Positions 1 through 8,867 of a DNA stretch of 64,000 nucleotides are shown here, piece by piece. The position numbers and the translations under genes were made by a program. Origin of the DNA: Candidatus Thermochlorobacteriaceae bacterium (lineage in GTDB: Bacteria; Bacteroidota; Chlorobiia; Chlorobiales; Thermochlorobacteraceae); NCBI GenBank assembly GCA_029263855.1, contig JAJUFC010000013.1, positions 1 to 64,000 on the forward strand, written 5' to 3'. The notes below the pieces were generated by a model that was not told the DNA's origin, searched no databases, and saw only the letters and a list, made by a program, of their open reading frames with translations. Position 1 is the stretch's first letter; every line of letters starts with the position of its first letter.

Positions 1-121
1 CGACGGCAAGGGCGATGGCGCGTTTGGGGTCAGGCTGTATCGCGGTCGGCGCATCTTTGCAACTATGGGCAACGACGCAAAGCGCGAGCAAGAGCGCGAA
101 AGGTAAAAGCGCGTGTTTCAT
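1..121 (-). CDS. Lipoprotein, N-terminal fragment (runs off the left edge)
   Basis: Read on the minus strand from the ATG at 121, the frame stays open for 40 codons to the window edge. It begins MKHALLPFALLLALCVVAHSC, that is a Lys-His n-region, a Leu/Ala-rich hydrophobic core and a lipobox-like V-A-H-S-C, followed by KDAPTAIQ. This is the classic shape of a signal peptidase II substrate, so the mature protein should be lipid-anchored through Cys21. The mature part visible here is only about 20 residues and shows no domain, so function is unknown. It points the same way as the broken T9SS-cargo gene at 521-1751 but lies about 400 bp downstream of it and need not share its transcript. Confidence 0.6.
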   Translation of the reverse strand, partial: MKHALLPFALLLALCVVAHSCKDAPTAIQPDPKRAIALAV

Positions 122-445
122 ACTTCATCGTGTTTCGGGCGCGTTTTCTTGTTGTGGGAAAACGGGTCTTTTGTTTTTGAAAATTGGTAAGGAACAAAGT
201 TCGCAATGAAGTTACGGCGGGCTTTTGCACGATGCAAGGAAAAACGTTTCACCCCCTCCCATTTTTTTACTTTTTAAGATGTTGTTTATTGGGGTTACGA
301 GATAAAGCGGCTGTATCGGTCGTTAAGAGGGTGATTTTTTTCAAACGAGCAATGAAACGAGCACGCGGATTCTGCGGATGGTGTTGTTGGGGCGCGGGAA
401 TTGGGTAGTGCTATTAAAGTGTGTTTTTCATTCCGAGCCGTGCAA
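122..445. other. Intergenic stretch with no gene seen
   Basis: About 320 bases upstream of the lipoprotein start. Short open frames on the plus strand here have composition unlike their neighbours, no recognisable motif and no ribosome-binding site, and one overlaps the lipoprotein antisense. The region probably holds the lipoprotein promoter, but no convincing -35/-10 pair stands out. Confidence 0.5.
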
Positions 446-515
446 ACCTCACCCTTGATTCCGCGTTGCGGAATCTTTCCCTCTCCTACAAAAGGAGAGG
501 GTTAGGGTGAGGTTA
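446..515. repeat. Compact repeat folding into a three-way junction
   Basis: Seventy bases are almost entirely base-paired. The outer arms AACCTCACCCT (446-456) and AGGGTGAGGTT (505-515) are perfect complements. Inside are two perfect hairpins: GATTCCGC/GCGGAATC (458-465 with 469-476, loop GTT) and CCCTCTCCT/AGGAGAGGG (480-488 with 494-502, loop ACAAA). Transcribed in either direction it would form an 11-bp stem opening into two hairpins. The CCTCACCCTAACCCTCTCC-like ends resemble small non-autonomous repeats (REP/MITE type) scattered in many bacterial genomes; that link is from general knowledge. It lies 5 bases beyond the stop codon of the T9SS-cargo gene and may act as its transcript end. 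Only one copy was noticed in this window. Confidence 0.75.
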
Positions 516-520
516 CAATC

Positions 521-1751
521 TCACTTCACCAGCATCATTTTCTTCGTCTGACTGAATGACCCCGTCTGCGAGCGCGCGTCAATACGATAGAAATAAACCC
601 TGCTTGCCAAGCCCGCCGCGTTGAAATTGATGACCTGCACGCCCGCCGACTGCCGACCGCTTACTAAGGTCGCCACTTCTCGACCAATCATATCAAAGAC
701 TTTTAAACTCACCTCGCTTGCTTCTGGCAGTGCGTATTCAATCCGCGTCGTCGGGTTGAACGGGTTCGGGTAGTTCTGCTCCAACGCATACTTTGTCGGC
801 AATGCAACATCCGGCTCGAATTCAACCGTTATGAGGTCGGGGTAAGTATGGACGGTGCCGTCAAAATCGTAGGAGCGGAGTTGATATTGATATGAATTTC
901 CAACCACGACGCCGCTGTCTGTAAAAGCGTAATCGCGCGCTTCATTCGTCGTGCCGCCGCCCAAAAGCGTGGAATAGTTTTGGTAGGTCGCTATCTCTAA
1001 GCCGTCGCGAAGAATGGCAAAGCCTGCATTGTTCTGCTCTGATTGCGTCGTCCACGAGAGTCTCACGCCACTTGCAGACGCACTACCCGTGAATGCCGAG
1101 AGTTCAACCGGAAGCGGACTGTCCCCTACATTGCCAATCGTGTATTCGGCAAGGCTGTTGACCGTCGCCGTGATGGTGTTGTTGGCGGTGTTTAAGGTTT
1201 CGCCGATGACCGGCACCCACGCTGTTGCTCCGCCGCCCGTCGGACGGGTGTAGAGTTGCAAGGCACTTTCGGTGAAGTCCGCAATGTCGGCATCGGTATA
1301 TTTGAAGGTTACGCTTGTGCCCGTGATGCCCGTTTTGGTGGTGGTGATGACCCAATAGACATTGGCGGTGTTGGCGGGCAAGCCTGTTGTTGACTTTTGC
1401 GAAACGCGCTGAACGCTGACCGTGCCGGCTGTGCCGTTTGCAAAGTCAATCGTGAGGCGTTGGGTATTGAAGCGAAGCGGCGGGGCGTTGCCGGCGAGGG
1501 ATTGCGCGAGTTTGGCGGCGGGCGTTCCCGTTGTGAAGAGGTTAACATAATACACGCTTCCTAAACCAGTGCGACTGTTAAAAGCGGTGCCGATTGCGCC
1601 CGCAAAAACATCATCAAAGCCGTCGCCGCGCCGTCAAAGCGCGTGTTAAAGTTGCTGGTCGCGGCAAGGTCTCTGTTCACGCCTTGCGCCGATGTGCCTG
1701 TTGCGCCCGTCAGAAGCGCCGCCAAAGCCAAGAGTATCAGATCAGTTTCAT
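521..1751 (-). pseudogene. Secreted T9SS-cargo protein, disrupted by two frameshifts
   Basis: The longest intact frame (521-1555) encodes 344 residues with a fibronectin-like segment and a C-terminal T9SS type A sorting domain (EQNYPNPFNPTTRI, then GREVATL and a terminal KKMMLVK). The true N-terminus lies further upstream in other frames. ATG at 1751 gives MKLI then a stop; the next frame reads LILLALAALLTGATGTSAQ, a signal peptide, then GVNRDLAATSNFNTRFDG; the third frame continues GDGFDDVFAGAIGTAFNSR into the long ORF. One base missing near 1739/1740 and one (or two extra) near 1624-1632 account for both breaks and restore about 410 residues. Either the gene is decaying or the sequence has errors. 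If intact, it would be exported by Sec and then T9SS to the cell surface. Confidence 0.75.
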
Positions 1752-1894
1752 CGTTTATTGTTTGTTTGTGTGATGAGCAATTTGGTTTTAAGGTTACGCC
1801 TGCCCGCCCTATTCAAGCACTAAAATAGTGGTTTAATGATAAGGAGTCGGCTTTCAAATCAACTTGTATGACCACTGTTATCTTTTCTTTAATT

Positions 1895-1923
1895 TTGCAA
1901 AAAGAAATTTGATAGGCTATTTT
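1895..1923 (+). promoter_or_regulatory. Candidate sigma-70-type promoter for tRNA-Met
   Basis: TTGCAA (1895-1900), a 17-base spacer, then TATTTT (1918-1923), ending 19 bases before the tRNA 5' end. Spacing and position fit a housekeeping promoter; each box matches consensus at four positions or so, so this is a visual call only. Confidence 0.4.
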
Positions 1924-1942
1924 CACCGCTCTTTTTTATCAA

Positions 1943-2016
1943 GGTCCCTTAGCTCAGTTGGTTAGAGCAGGCGACTCATAATCGCTTGGTCGTAGGTTCA
2001 AGTCCTACAGGGACCA
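1943..2016 (+). tRNA. tRNA with CAT anticodon (probably elongator tRNA-Met)
   Basis: A complete 74-base cloverleaf: acceptor GGTCCCT pairs with AGGGACC, D-arm AGCTCAGTTGGTTAGAGC, anticodon stem GGCGA/TCGCT with loop CTCATAA, and a T-arm with GTTCAAGTC. The discriminator base is A and CCA is not encoded. The anticodon CAT could be elongator Met, initiator Met or Ile (lysidine-modified). The paired first acceptor base pair argues against initiator. Confidence 0.9.
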
Positions 2017-2117
2017 CTTTTGACACACAGCACAATTTGATAACACAGTCACTCGTCTCTTGCATTCACATTTTGTATTTTCCCTACGCTTGAAATCAAC
2101 TTAAAACCATCTCAATC

Positions 2118-3947
2118 ATGTGTGGAATTGTCGGATATATCGGAACGCGCCAGGCGGTGCCGATTGTGCTTGAAGGCTTAAAGCGATTGGAATATCGGGG
2201 CTATGATTCAGCAGGGGTTGCTATTTTGAACGGACGAATGGACATTCACAAACGGGCAGGCAAAGTTGCCGACCTTGAACAATCGCTTCCGAAATCGCTT
2301 GAAGGAAAGATTGGCATAGGACATACGCGCTGGGCAACGCACGGCGTTCCGAACGACATCAACGCACACCCACATTTCAGCACAGATGGCACCATCGCCC
2401 TTATTCACAACGGCATTATTGAAAACTACGCCGCCATTCGCACCGAACTCTTACGCAAAGGACACGTTTTTCGTGGTCAGACCGATACCGAAGTGCTGGT
2501 TCATCTCATCGAAGAAATTTGGAAAGAGGCGGAATGTGATTTTGAAACAGCGGTTCGTCTTGCCTTGAAGCAAGTGGTCGGCACTTACGGCATCTGCGTG
2601 ATTTCTTCGCGCGAGCCTGATAAATTGATTGCGGCGCGCAATGGCAGTCCGCTTTTGTTCGGTGTCGGCGATGGGGAATACTTCTTGGGGTCGGACGCTT
2701 CGCCGCTTGTCCAGCACACGCGCAAGGTGATTTACCTTTCGGACGGCGAAATGGTCATCATCACCAAAGACGGCTACACGGTCAAGACGATTGAAAACAT
2801 CGAGATGCCAAAAGTCATCGATGAACTCACGTTCAGCATTGATGAAATTGAGAAAGGCGGCTACGACCACTTTATGCTCAAAGAAATTTTCGAACAGCCC
2901 GACGCGATTTTGAACTCGATGCGCGGACGCTTGCTCGTTAGCGAAGGCTCGGTCAGGCTGGGCGGCATTTCGCAACATCTTGAACGGCTCCGCGCCTCGA
3001 AACGCATCATCATCGTTGCGTGCGGCACAAGCTGGCACGCGGGGTTGGTTGGCGAGTATTTGATTGAAGAAATTGCACGCATACCGGTTGAAGTGGAGTA
3101 TGCGTCGGAGTTTCGCTATCGCAATCCGATTATCAATCAAGACGATGTGGTGCTGGCGATTTCACAATCAGGTGAGACGGCGGATACGCTTGCCGCCATT
3201 CGCGAAGCCAAGTCGCGCGGCGCGTTGGTGCTGGGCATTTGTAATGTGGTCGGCTCGTCGATTGCTCGCGAAACGGATTGTGGCATCTACACGCACGCAG
3301 GTCCTGAAATTGGCGTCGCCTCAACCAAAGCCTTTACTGCGCAAGTTACGGTTCTGACGCTTCTCGCGCTTGCGCTCGGTCGGCGGCGCACGCTTTCGGA
3401 CGCCGAAGCCAAAATGCTTATCGACGAACTGCATCAGATTCCCGACAAAGTGCGCGATATTTTGAAATTGAACGACGAAGTCAAACAGCTTGCGGCACTC
3501 TTCAAAGACGCACGGAATTTTCTTTATCTCGGTCGAGGAGTAAATTTTCCTGTGGCTCTTGAAGGCGCGCTCAAACTCAAAGAAATTTCCTACATCCACG
3601 CCGAAGGCTATCCTGCCGCCGAAATGAAGCACGGTCCGATTGCGCTCATCGACGAAAATATGCCCGTCGTCTTTATTGCCACGAAAGACGCTTCGTATCA
3701 CAAAGTTGTCAGCAACATCGAGGAAGTGCGCAGTCGCAAAGGTCGCGTGATTGCGATTGCCACCGAAGGCGACGATGAAATTTCTCACCTCGCTGAGTTC
3801 GTTATTCGCATTCCGAACACGCTCGATATGCTCTTGCCGCTTTTGACCTCGATTCCGCTTCAACTTTTGGCGTATCACATTGCCGTCATGCGTGGGTGCA
3901 ATGTCGACCAGCCGCGCAACTTGGCGAAGTCCGTAACGGTCGAGTGA
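2118..3947 (+). CDS. glmS: Glutamine--fructose-6-phosphate aminotransferase (isomerizing)
   Basis: Makes glucosamine-6-phosphate from fructose-6-phosphate and glutamine, the first committed step to UDP-GlcNAc, peptidoglycan and lipopolysaccharide. At 609 residues it has the usual length. It opens with MCGIVGYIG, so Cys2, freed after Met removal, is the glutaminase nucleophile; HTRWATHG and the NGIIENY segment follow in the amidotransferase half (about 1-220). Two SIS sugar-isomerase domains fill the rest, with SQSGETADT near residue 350, and the protein ends in the family-typical DQPRNLAKSVTVE. The gene stands alone between a tRNA and a signalling gene. The roughly 100-base leader is too short to hold a glmS ribozyme and none is visible. 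Confidence 0.97.
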   Translation: MCGIVGYIGTRQAVPIVLEGLKRLEYRGYDSAGVAILNGRMDIHKRAGKVADLEQSLPKSLEGKIGIGHTRWATHGVPNDINAHPHFSTDGTIALIHNGIIENYAAIRTELLRKGHVFRGQTDTEVLVHLIEEIWKEAECDFETAVRLALKQVVGTYGICVISSREPDKLIAARNGSPLLFGVGDGEYFLGSDASPLVQHTRKVIYLSDGEMVIITKDGYTVKTIENIEMPKVIDELTFSIDEIEKGGYDHFMLKEIFEQPDAILNSMRGRLLVSEGSVRLGGISQHLERLRASKRIIIVACGTSWHAGLVGEYLIEEIARIPVEVEYASEFRYRNPIINQDDVVLAISQSGETADTLAAIREAKSRGALVLGICNVVGSSIARETDCGIYTHAGPEIGVASTKAFTAQVTVLTLLALALGRRRTLSDAEAKMLIDELHQIPDKVRDILKLNDEVKQLAALFKDARNFLYLGRGVNFPVALEGALKLKEISYIHAEGYPAAEMKHGPIALIDENMPVVFIATKDASYHKVVSNIEEVRSRKGRVIAIATEGDDEISHLAEFVIRIPNTLDMLLPLLTSIPLQLLAYHIAVMRGCNVDQPRNLAKSVTVE

Positions 3948-4012
3948 ATTAGGACGATGAATTGCGCAATGCTTAATTTGCCGTGTTTCATTAAGATTTA
4001 ATTCTCACGACA

Positions 4013-5938
4013 ATGGAAAGCGTTGCGCGTTTTTTGATGGAAGTTGCGCCGTTCTCGCTTCTTTCCGATGAAGAGCGCGAAGCGGTTGCGAAGAAAATGC
4101 TCGTGGAGTATTTCCCAAAAGGTAGCGTGATTTTAAGGCGCGACCTCGACAAAGCCGAGTTTCTTTACATCGTGCGCAAAGGTCGAGTTCGCATTACGCG
4201 CGGGCGTAGTGGCGAAAACGAGCGGCTCGTTTCGCTCTGCGGCGAAGGCGATAGTTTCGGCATCACCTCGCTTTTAGAAAACGAGGCGTTTATCTTTAAC
4301 GCGACAAGCGATGACGACACCATTTGCTACCTTCTCCCCAAAGCCGAGTTCAAACATCTTTACGACACGCATCAAAAGGTTGCGGATTATTTTTCGCCCA
4401 CGCTTTCCGTTTCGCTTGCCAATGCTTACCAAATCGAGCGCGAGCGGCTCTCTGTGCACAAACAGAATGACGAAGCCCCTTTGCTGTTTCAAAGCGTGGT
4501 GTCGCTTATCAAACGCCGCCCGATTGTTGGCACTCCTGAACTCACCGTGCGCGAAGCCGCCGAAATTATGACGCTCGAGCGCGTTGGCTCGCTTGTGATT
4601 TTAGGCGACGACGGCAAGCCTGATGGCATTATCACCGATACCGACTTTCGCTCGAAAATTGTCGCACGCAGTCAAAGCATCAATTTGCCGGTTTCTGCGG
4701 TGATGTCTTCCCCCGTCATCACGATTGATTCTGAAGATTCGGTCATGAACGCGCTCATGCTCATGACCCGACGCCGCATTCATCACCTCTGTGTCGTGGA
4801 GCGTAAGGGCGAAGTCGAGAAGTTTCTCGGCGTGGTTTCCGAACACGATTTAATGCTCATGCACGGCGTTAGTCCTGCGGCTGTTACCAAGAATTTAGAC
4901 CGTGAGGAAACCGTCGAAGGCTTGCTTTGCGTGCGTATGCAAATGGACGCGGTCATTGATTCGCTCATCGCGCAAGGCATGACCGCGAAACGGCTCACGC
5001 ACATCATTACCTCGTTCAACGATAAACTGACCGAGCGGGTTTTGCAATTTGCCGAAACACGAATGGTTCAAGAAGGATTTGGAAAACCGCCCGTTCCTTT
5101 CGCTTGGATTGCTTTCGGCAGCGAAGGGCGCGAAGAACAAACCATCAGCACCGACCAAGATAACGGGCTTGTTTTTGAGAATACCGCCACCGATTCCGAA
5201 GTACAATCCTACTTTCTGAAATTTGCGTCGTTCGTTGTGGAAGGTTTGGATAAAGTTGGATTTCCAAAATGCAAAGGCAACATCATGGCAACAAACCCTG
5301 AACTCTGCCAAAGCCTTTCAGGATGGAAAAAGAATTTCTCGAAGTGGGTTCACTCTGCAAGCCCGAAGTCGCTACTCAATGCGTCGATTTTCTTCGATTT
5401 CCGATCGATTTACGGCGAGGCAACGCTCGTTGCGACATTGCGCCAACATCTTTTTTCAGAGATTGCACAGACGAAGCAGTTTCTTTTTTTCATGACGCAG
5501 AACGCGCTTCAAACCAAACCGCCGCTCGGCTTCTTCGGCGCGTTCTTGCTTGAAGATTCAGGCGCGCATAAAAATCAATTCAACATCAAAGAACGCGCAC
5601 TTCGTCCGCTCGTCGATGGCGCACGGCTCTTATCGTTTCAAGCCAAAACGAATAGTGCGAACACATGGTCGCGCCTTGAAGTCGCCAAAGAGAAAAGTTT
5701 GATGCGCCAAAGCCTGATGGACAACGTTATTGAAGCCTTTGATTTTATGATGACACTTCGACTCACGCACCACAGCGAACAGCGTCGCAAGGGACTTTCG
5801 CCCGATAACTTCATCGCGCCCGAACGGCTCACGCAAATTGAACGCAATGCACTCAAAGAATCCTTCCGCGTGGTCGAGGAATTTCAAGCCGAACTGCGCG
5901 ATAAATTCGCAGGCGGCGTTGCCATGACGATGGAATAA
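4013..5938 (+). CDS. cNMP-binding/CBS/DUF294 nucleotidyltransferase-like signalling protein
   Basis: A 641-residue cytoplasmic multidomain protein. Residues 1-120 resemble a cyclic-nucleotide-binding domain (crp-like beta barrel). Residues about 165-285 form a CBS pair (REAAEIM..VGSLVIL, then VSAVMSSPVITID). From about 290 comes the DUF294 nucleotidyltransferase fold with GSEGREEQTISTDQDN near 371-386, the G-S and D-x-D-type metal-binding signature of this family, then the helical C-terminal DUF294 domain. It probably senses adenylates or cyclic nucleotides and modifies or regulates a partner, but the target is unknown. Homologues often sit beside a DnaQ-like exonuclease or a solute symporter; neither is present here. 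It lies 65 bases after glmS on the same strand. Confidence 0.85.
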   Translation: MESVARFLMEVAPFSLLSDEEREAVAKKMLVEYFPKGSVILRRDLDKAEFLYIVRKGRVRITRGRSGENERLVSLCGEGDSFGITSLLENEAFIFNATSDDDTICYLLPKAEFKHLYDTHQKVADYFSPTLSVSLANAYQIERERLSVHKQNDEAPLLFQSVVSLIKRRPIVGTPELTVREAAEIMTLERVGSLVILGDDGKPDGIITDTDFRSKIVARSQSINLPVSAVMSSPVITIDSEDSVMNALMLMTRRRIHHLCVVERKGEVEKFLGVVSEHDLMLMHGVSPAAVTKNLDREETVEGLLCVRMQMDAVIDSLIAQGMTAKRLTHIITSFNDKLTERVLQFAETRMVQEGFGKPPVPFAWIAFGSEGREEQTISTDQDNGLVFENTATDSEVQSYFLKFASFVVEGLDKVGFPKCKGNIMATNPELCQSLSGWKKNFSKWVHSASPKSLLNASIFFDFRSIYGEATLVATLRQHLFSEIAQTKQFLFFMTQNALQTKPPLGFFGAFLLEDSGAHKNQFNIKERALRPLVDGARLLSFQAKTNSANTWSRLEVAKEKSLMRQSLMDNVIEAFDFMMTLRLTHHSEQRRKGLSPDNFIAPERLTQIERNALKESFRVVEEFQAELRDKFAGGVAMTME

Positions 5939-5956
5939 TCCAAAACAATTTAGGTA

Positions 5957-7267
5957 TCACTTCCCCAACCCAACGCGGCGGAAAATGTAATCCACATTCT
6001 TCTTTAACTTCTTCATCAAGGCTTCGGCGGAAAAAATCCGCTCAATTTCCTTTTCGGATAAATGCAGGCGAATATCGGGGTCATTCAACACAAGGTGTTT
6101 GAGATGAATTTTTTCGCGCCAACTTCGCATAGCATTGCGCTGAACAAATTTGTAGGCTTCTTCGCGTGTCAAGCCTTTCGTGGTGAGCGTGAGCATTACA
6201 GTTTGAGATGAAATCAGTCCGTAAGAACTATCAAAGTTTTTGAACATTCTATCGGGATAGACGAGGAGATTTTCTATCGCGTCCGCAAATTGACGGACGA
6301 TGTAGCAAAGCGCAATCGTGGAATCGGGCATTACGACGCGCTCGACGGAACTGTGGGAAATATCGCGCTCGTGCCACAAGGCGACATTTTCCAACCCCGC
6401 CAACGCATTGGCGCGAATGACGCGCGCAAGTCCTGACAAGCGTTCAAATGTAATCGGATTGCGCTTGTGCGGCATGGCGGAACTGCCTTTTTGTCCTTCG
6501 CTGAAAAATTCTTCTGCTTCCAAAACTTCGGTGCGTTGCAAGTGTCGACATTCAACCGAAAATTTTTCAATCGAGGAGGCAATCACAGCGAGCGTGCAAA
6601 GGTATTCGGCGTGCCTATCGCGCTGAATGATTTGCGTAGAAACAGGCGCAGGCTTCAAGCCTAATTTTTTGCAGACATATTCTTCAACCTTCGGCGAAAG
6701 ATGCTCAAATGTGCCGACCGCACCGCTAATTTTGCCAACGCTAATCACGTCAATCGCGCGCTTCAACCGCTCACGGTTGCGTTTCATTTCTTCATACCAC
6801 AACGCGAGTTTCAACCCGAAAGTAATCGGTTCGGCATGAACGCCATGCGTGCGTCCGATTTGCAAGGTGTATTTGAATTCTTTGGCGCGTTTAGCAAGAA
6901 TCTTCAAAAGTCGCTCAATGTCGGCAAGAATGGTGTTGCCTGCGTCGCGCATTTGCATCGAGAGTGCTGTATCCAACACATCGCTCGAGGTCATGCCTTG
7001 ATGAATATGCCGCGATTCCGCGCCGACGTGTTCAGCAACATTGGTCAGAAAGGCAATCACATCGTGCTTGGTAGTTTTTTCAATTTCAAGGGCGCGCTCG
7101 ACTTCAAAGCGGGCTTTTTTCTTAATCACAGCGTAATCTTCTTCGGGAACTTCGCCTAATTTGACGCGCGCCTCGACGGCGGCAAGTTCTATCTCGAGCC
7201 AGCGTTGCATTTTGGCTTCTTCCGTCCAAATGGCGGCAATGTCTTGCGGAGAATAGCGAGGTATCAT
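5957..7267 (-). CDS. purB: Adenylosuccinate lyase
   Basis: Catalyses two fumarate-releasing steps of purine synthesis: SAICAR to AICAR, and adenylosuccinate to AMP. It is 436 residues, the compact bacterial type. The fumarase/aspartase superfamily signature [10 protein letters not shown] lies near residue 265 on the flexible loop carrying the catalytic Ser; the TSSDVLDTA segment near 95 and RTHGVHAEP near 140 supply the other conserved active-site regions. It is the last gene of the minus-strand set yraN - nucleotidyltransferase - purB, 24 bases after the preceding gene. The start [14 protein letters not shown] is the usual family N-terminus. Confidence 0.97.
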   Translation of the reverse strand: MIPRYSPQDIAAIWTEEAKMQRWLEIELAAVEARVKLGEVPEEDYAVIKKKARFEVERALEIEKTTKHDVIAFLTNVAEHVGAESRHIHQGMTSSDVLDTALSMQMRDAGNTILADIERLLKILAKRAKEFKYTLQIGRTHGVHAEPITFGLKLALWYEEMKRNRERLKRAIDVISVGKISGAVGTFEHLSPKVEEYVCKKLGLKPAPVSTQIIQRDRHAEYLCTLAVIASSIEKFSVECRHLQRTEVLEAEEFFSEGQKGSSAMPHKRNPITFERLSGLARVIRANALAGLENVALWHERDISHSSVERVVMPDSTIALCYIVRQFADAIENLLVYPDRMFKNFDSSYGLISSQTVMLTLTTKGLTREEAYKFVQRNAMRSWREKIHLKHLVLNDPDIRLHLSEKEIERIFSAEALMKKLKKNVDYIFRRVGLGK

Positions 7268-7291
7268 GAAGTTGATAAAATTTGAAAAGCG

Positions 7292-8356
7292 TTAAACGAC
7301 TTCCACACGCGATTGGTCGCCAAGCATAAAGCGATTGGTCTTCGGTTTCTTCGAGGCACTTACAATTTGCACATCGTTTCCAAGCAGGCTTTCTTCAATG
7401 CGAATACCAACATCTTCAATTCGGCAATCTTTCAAAACGATGCTGAACTCAATTTCCGACCGCTTCACAAAGGTTGAATCGTAGATGGACGTAAAGGGTC
7501 CGATGTAAGCATCTTCAATCAAGCAATTTTCGCCGATGATGAGCGGACCACGCAAAACGCTGTTGATGATTTTTGAGCCTTTGCCAATCACAATTTTGCC
7601 CGATAAGTGCGAGGCGTCATCAACTTTTCCCAAAATCATCGTCTCTTGATTTTCAAGCACAAGGCGGTTGGCTTCGAGCAAGTCGTAGGGTTTGCCTGTG
7701 TCTTTCCACCAGCCTGTAATTTCCGAGTAGGTTACTTTTTTCTTTTTGGAGAGCAGGTATTGATGCGCGTCAGAAATTTCAAGTTCGCCGCGCGCGGAGG
7801 GTTTGATGGCATTGACGGCTTCAAAGATGCTTTCGTCGTAGAGATAAATTCCTGCAACGGCGTAATCGGATTTGGGTTTCTTCGGCTTTTCTTCAATGGA
7901 GACGATGCGCCCGCCTTTGAGTTCAGGCACGCCAAAGCGTTCAGGGTCTTTGACTTTGGCAAGCGTGAGATGGCAGTTCGACTTATTTGTCTTGAAGGCT
8001 TCAACGAACTTTGCCACGCCGCCGACCAGCATATTATCGCCGAGATAAAAAATGAACGGCTCGTCCTTGATAAAACTCTGTGAGATTTTAACGACGTGCG
8101 CCAAGCCAAGCGGTGCCGATTGCGGAATGTAGGTGAGTTTGACGCCGTATTCCTTGCCTGAACCAAACGCCGTTTGCACGTCTTGATTGTCGGCATTGGT
8201 TACAATTCCAATTTCTTTAATGCCCGCATCGCGAACAGCTTCGATGGCGTAAGCAAGCATGGGTTTGTTGGCAATCGGAATGAGATGTTTGTTGTGCGTA
8301 TGCGTGAGCGGACGAAGTCGCGTGCCTCTTCCGCCTGCGGTGATTAGTGCTTTCAT
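7292..8356 (-). CDS. Glucose-1-phosphate thymidylyltransferase-like nucleotidyltransferase
   Basis: Activates a sugar 1-phosphate as an NDP-sugar. The N-terminus MKALITAGGRGTRLRPLT carries the nucleotide-binding signature G-G-x-G-T-R-L-x-P-L-T, followed by KHLIPIANKPML. At 354 residues it is longer than RmlA (about 290) and carries a C-terminal left-handed beta-helix-like region (isoleucine-rich hexads from about 240), as in the StrD/archaeal-type family annotated as glucose-1-phosphate thymidylyltransferase. The exact sugar and nucleotide cannot be read from sequence. No dTDP-rhamnose genes are adjacent, so it may serve glycosylation elsewhere. It lies between yraN and purB on the minus strand. 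Confidence 0.85.
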   Translation of the reverse strand: MKALITAGGRGTRLRPLTHTHNKHLIPIANKPMLAYAIEAVRDAGIKEIGIVTNADNQDVQTAFGSGKEYGVKLTYIPQSAPLGLAHVVKISQSFIKDEPFIFYLGDNMLVGGVAKFVEAFKTNKSNCHLTLAKVKDPERFGVPELKGGRIVSIEEKPKKPKSDYAVAGIYLYDESIFEAVNAIKPSARGELEISDAHQYLLSKKKKVTYSEITGWWKDTGKPYDLLEANRLVLENQETMILGKVDDASHLSGKIVIGKGSKIINSVLRGPLIIGENCLIEDAYIGPFTSIYDSTFVKRSEIEFSIVLKDCRIEDVGIRIEESLLGNDVQIVSASKKPKTNRFMLGDQSRVEVV

Positions 8357-8407
8357 GTTCGAGAAGCGATTTAATGATGGTTGAATGGAAGTGCGACGCT
8401 ATTGTAT

Positions 8408-8782
8408 TCACATCAGTCGGAAGGCATCTTCAATGAATAGAATCTCGGGTGTTTGTCCGCTTGTAACGGTAATGGCAATCACATCGAAGCGATAAAGGTC
8501 GGCACTGTTCACAAACTTGCGAAGATAACACTCTGCCGCTTTTGCAAGCTCTTTTTGTTTTGCGCCTGTTACGGCTTCGGCGGCGTGTCCGAACTCCACG
8601 CCCTTGCGCGTTTTGACTTCAACGAAGGAAATCACCCCGTCTTTCTTGGCAATCAAATCAATTTCGTTTTTGCCACAACGAAAATTGCGATGCAAAATCT
8701 CAAATCCGTTTTTCGTGAGAAACTCTGCCGCGAGATTTTCTCCGAATGTGCCAAATGAAGTCTTTGAGTCAGTGTTTGACAT
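8408..8782 (-). CDS. yraN: YraN/UPF0102 family nuclease-fold protein
   Basis: A 124-residue protein of the UPF0102 family, with a restriction-endonuclease-like (PD-(D/E)xK) fold. Family marks are visible: GENLAAEFLTKNGFEIL near the start, RNFRCGKNEIDLIAKKDG with the conserved E-x-D-L, and FVEVKTRKG with the E-V-K triad. Its biochemical role is unsettled; homologues are often near rnhB or the Holliday-junction gene ruvX. Here it heads a minus-strand group ahead of the nucleotidyltransferase and purB, and is divergent from the glycosyltransferase that starts at 8868. Confidence 0.9.
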   Translation of the reverse strand: MSNTDSKTSFGTFGENLAAEFLTKNGFEILHRNFRCGKNEIDLIAKKDGVISFVEVKTRKGVEFGHAAEAVTGAKQKELAKAAECYLRKFVNSADLYRFDVIAITVTSGQTPEILFIEDAFRLM

Positions 8783-8867
8783 TGTTCAATCAAAGTTAAA
8801 CCGATAATGCACAATGCGCGTTAGAAAAACGGAAATAAAATACGATAGAATTGTCCAATCAAAATTT

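Noticed and set aside
15-408. Short plus-strand ORFs near the left edge
   Set aside because: No motif or ribosome-binding site; one is antisense to the lipoprotein N-terminus, which has a clear signal peptide.
1643-1828. 61-residue ORF on the plus strand
   Set aside because: Antisense to the disrupted 5' part of the T9SS-cargo gene; no family features.
2017-2117. glmS ribozyme or other riboswitch before glmS
   Set aside because: The leader is about 100 bases with no recognisable ribozyme core.
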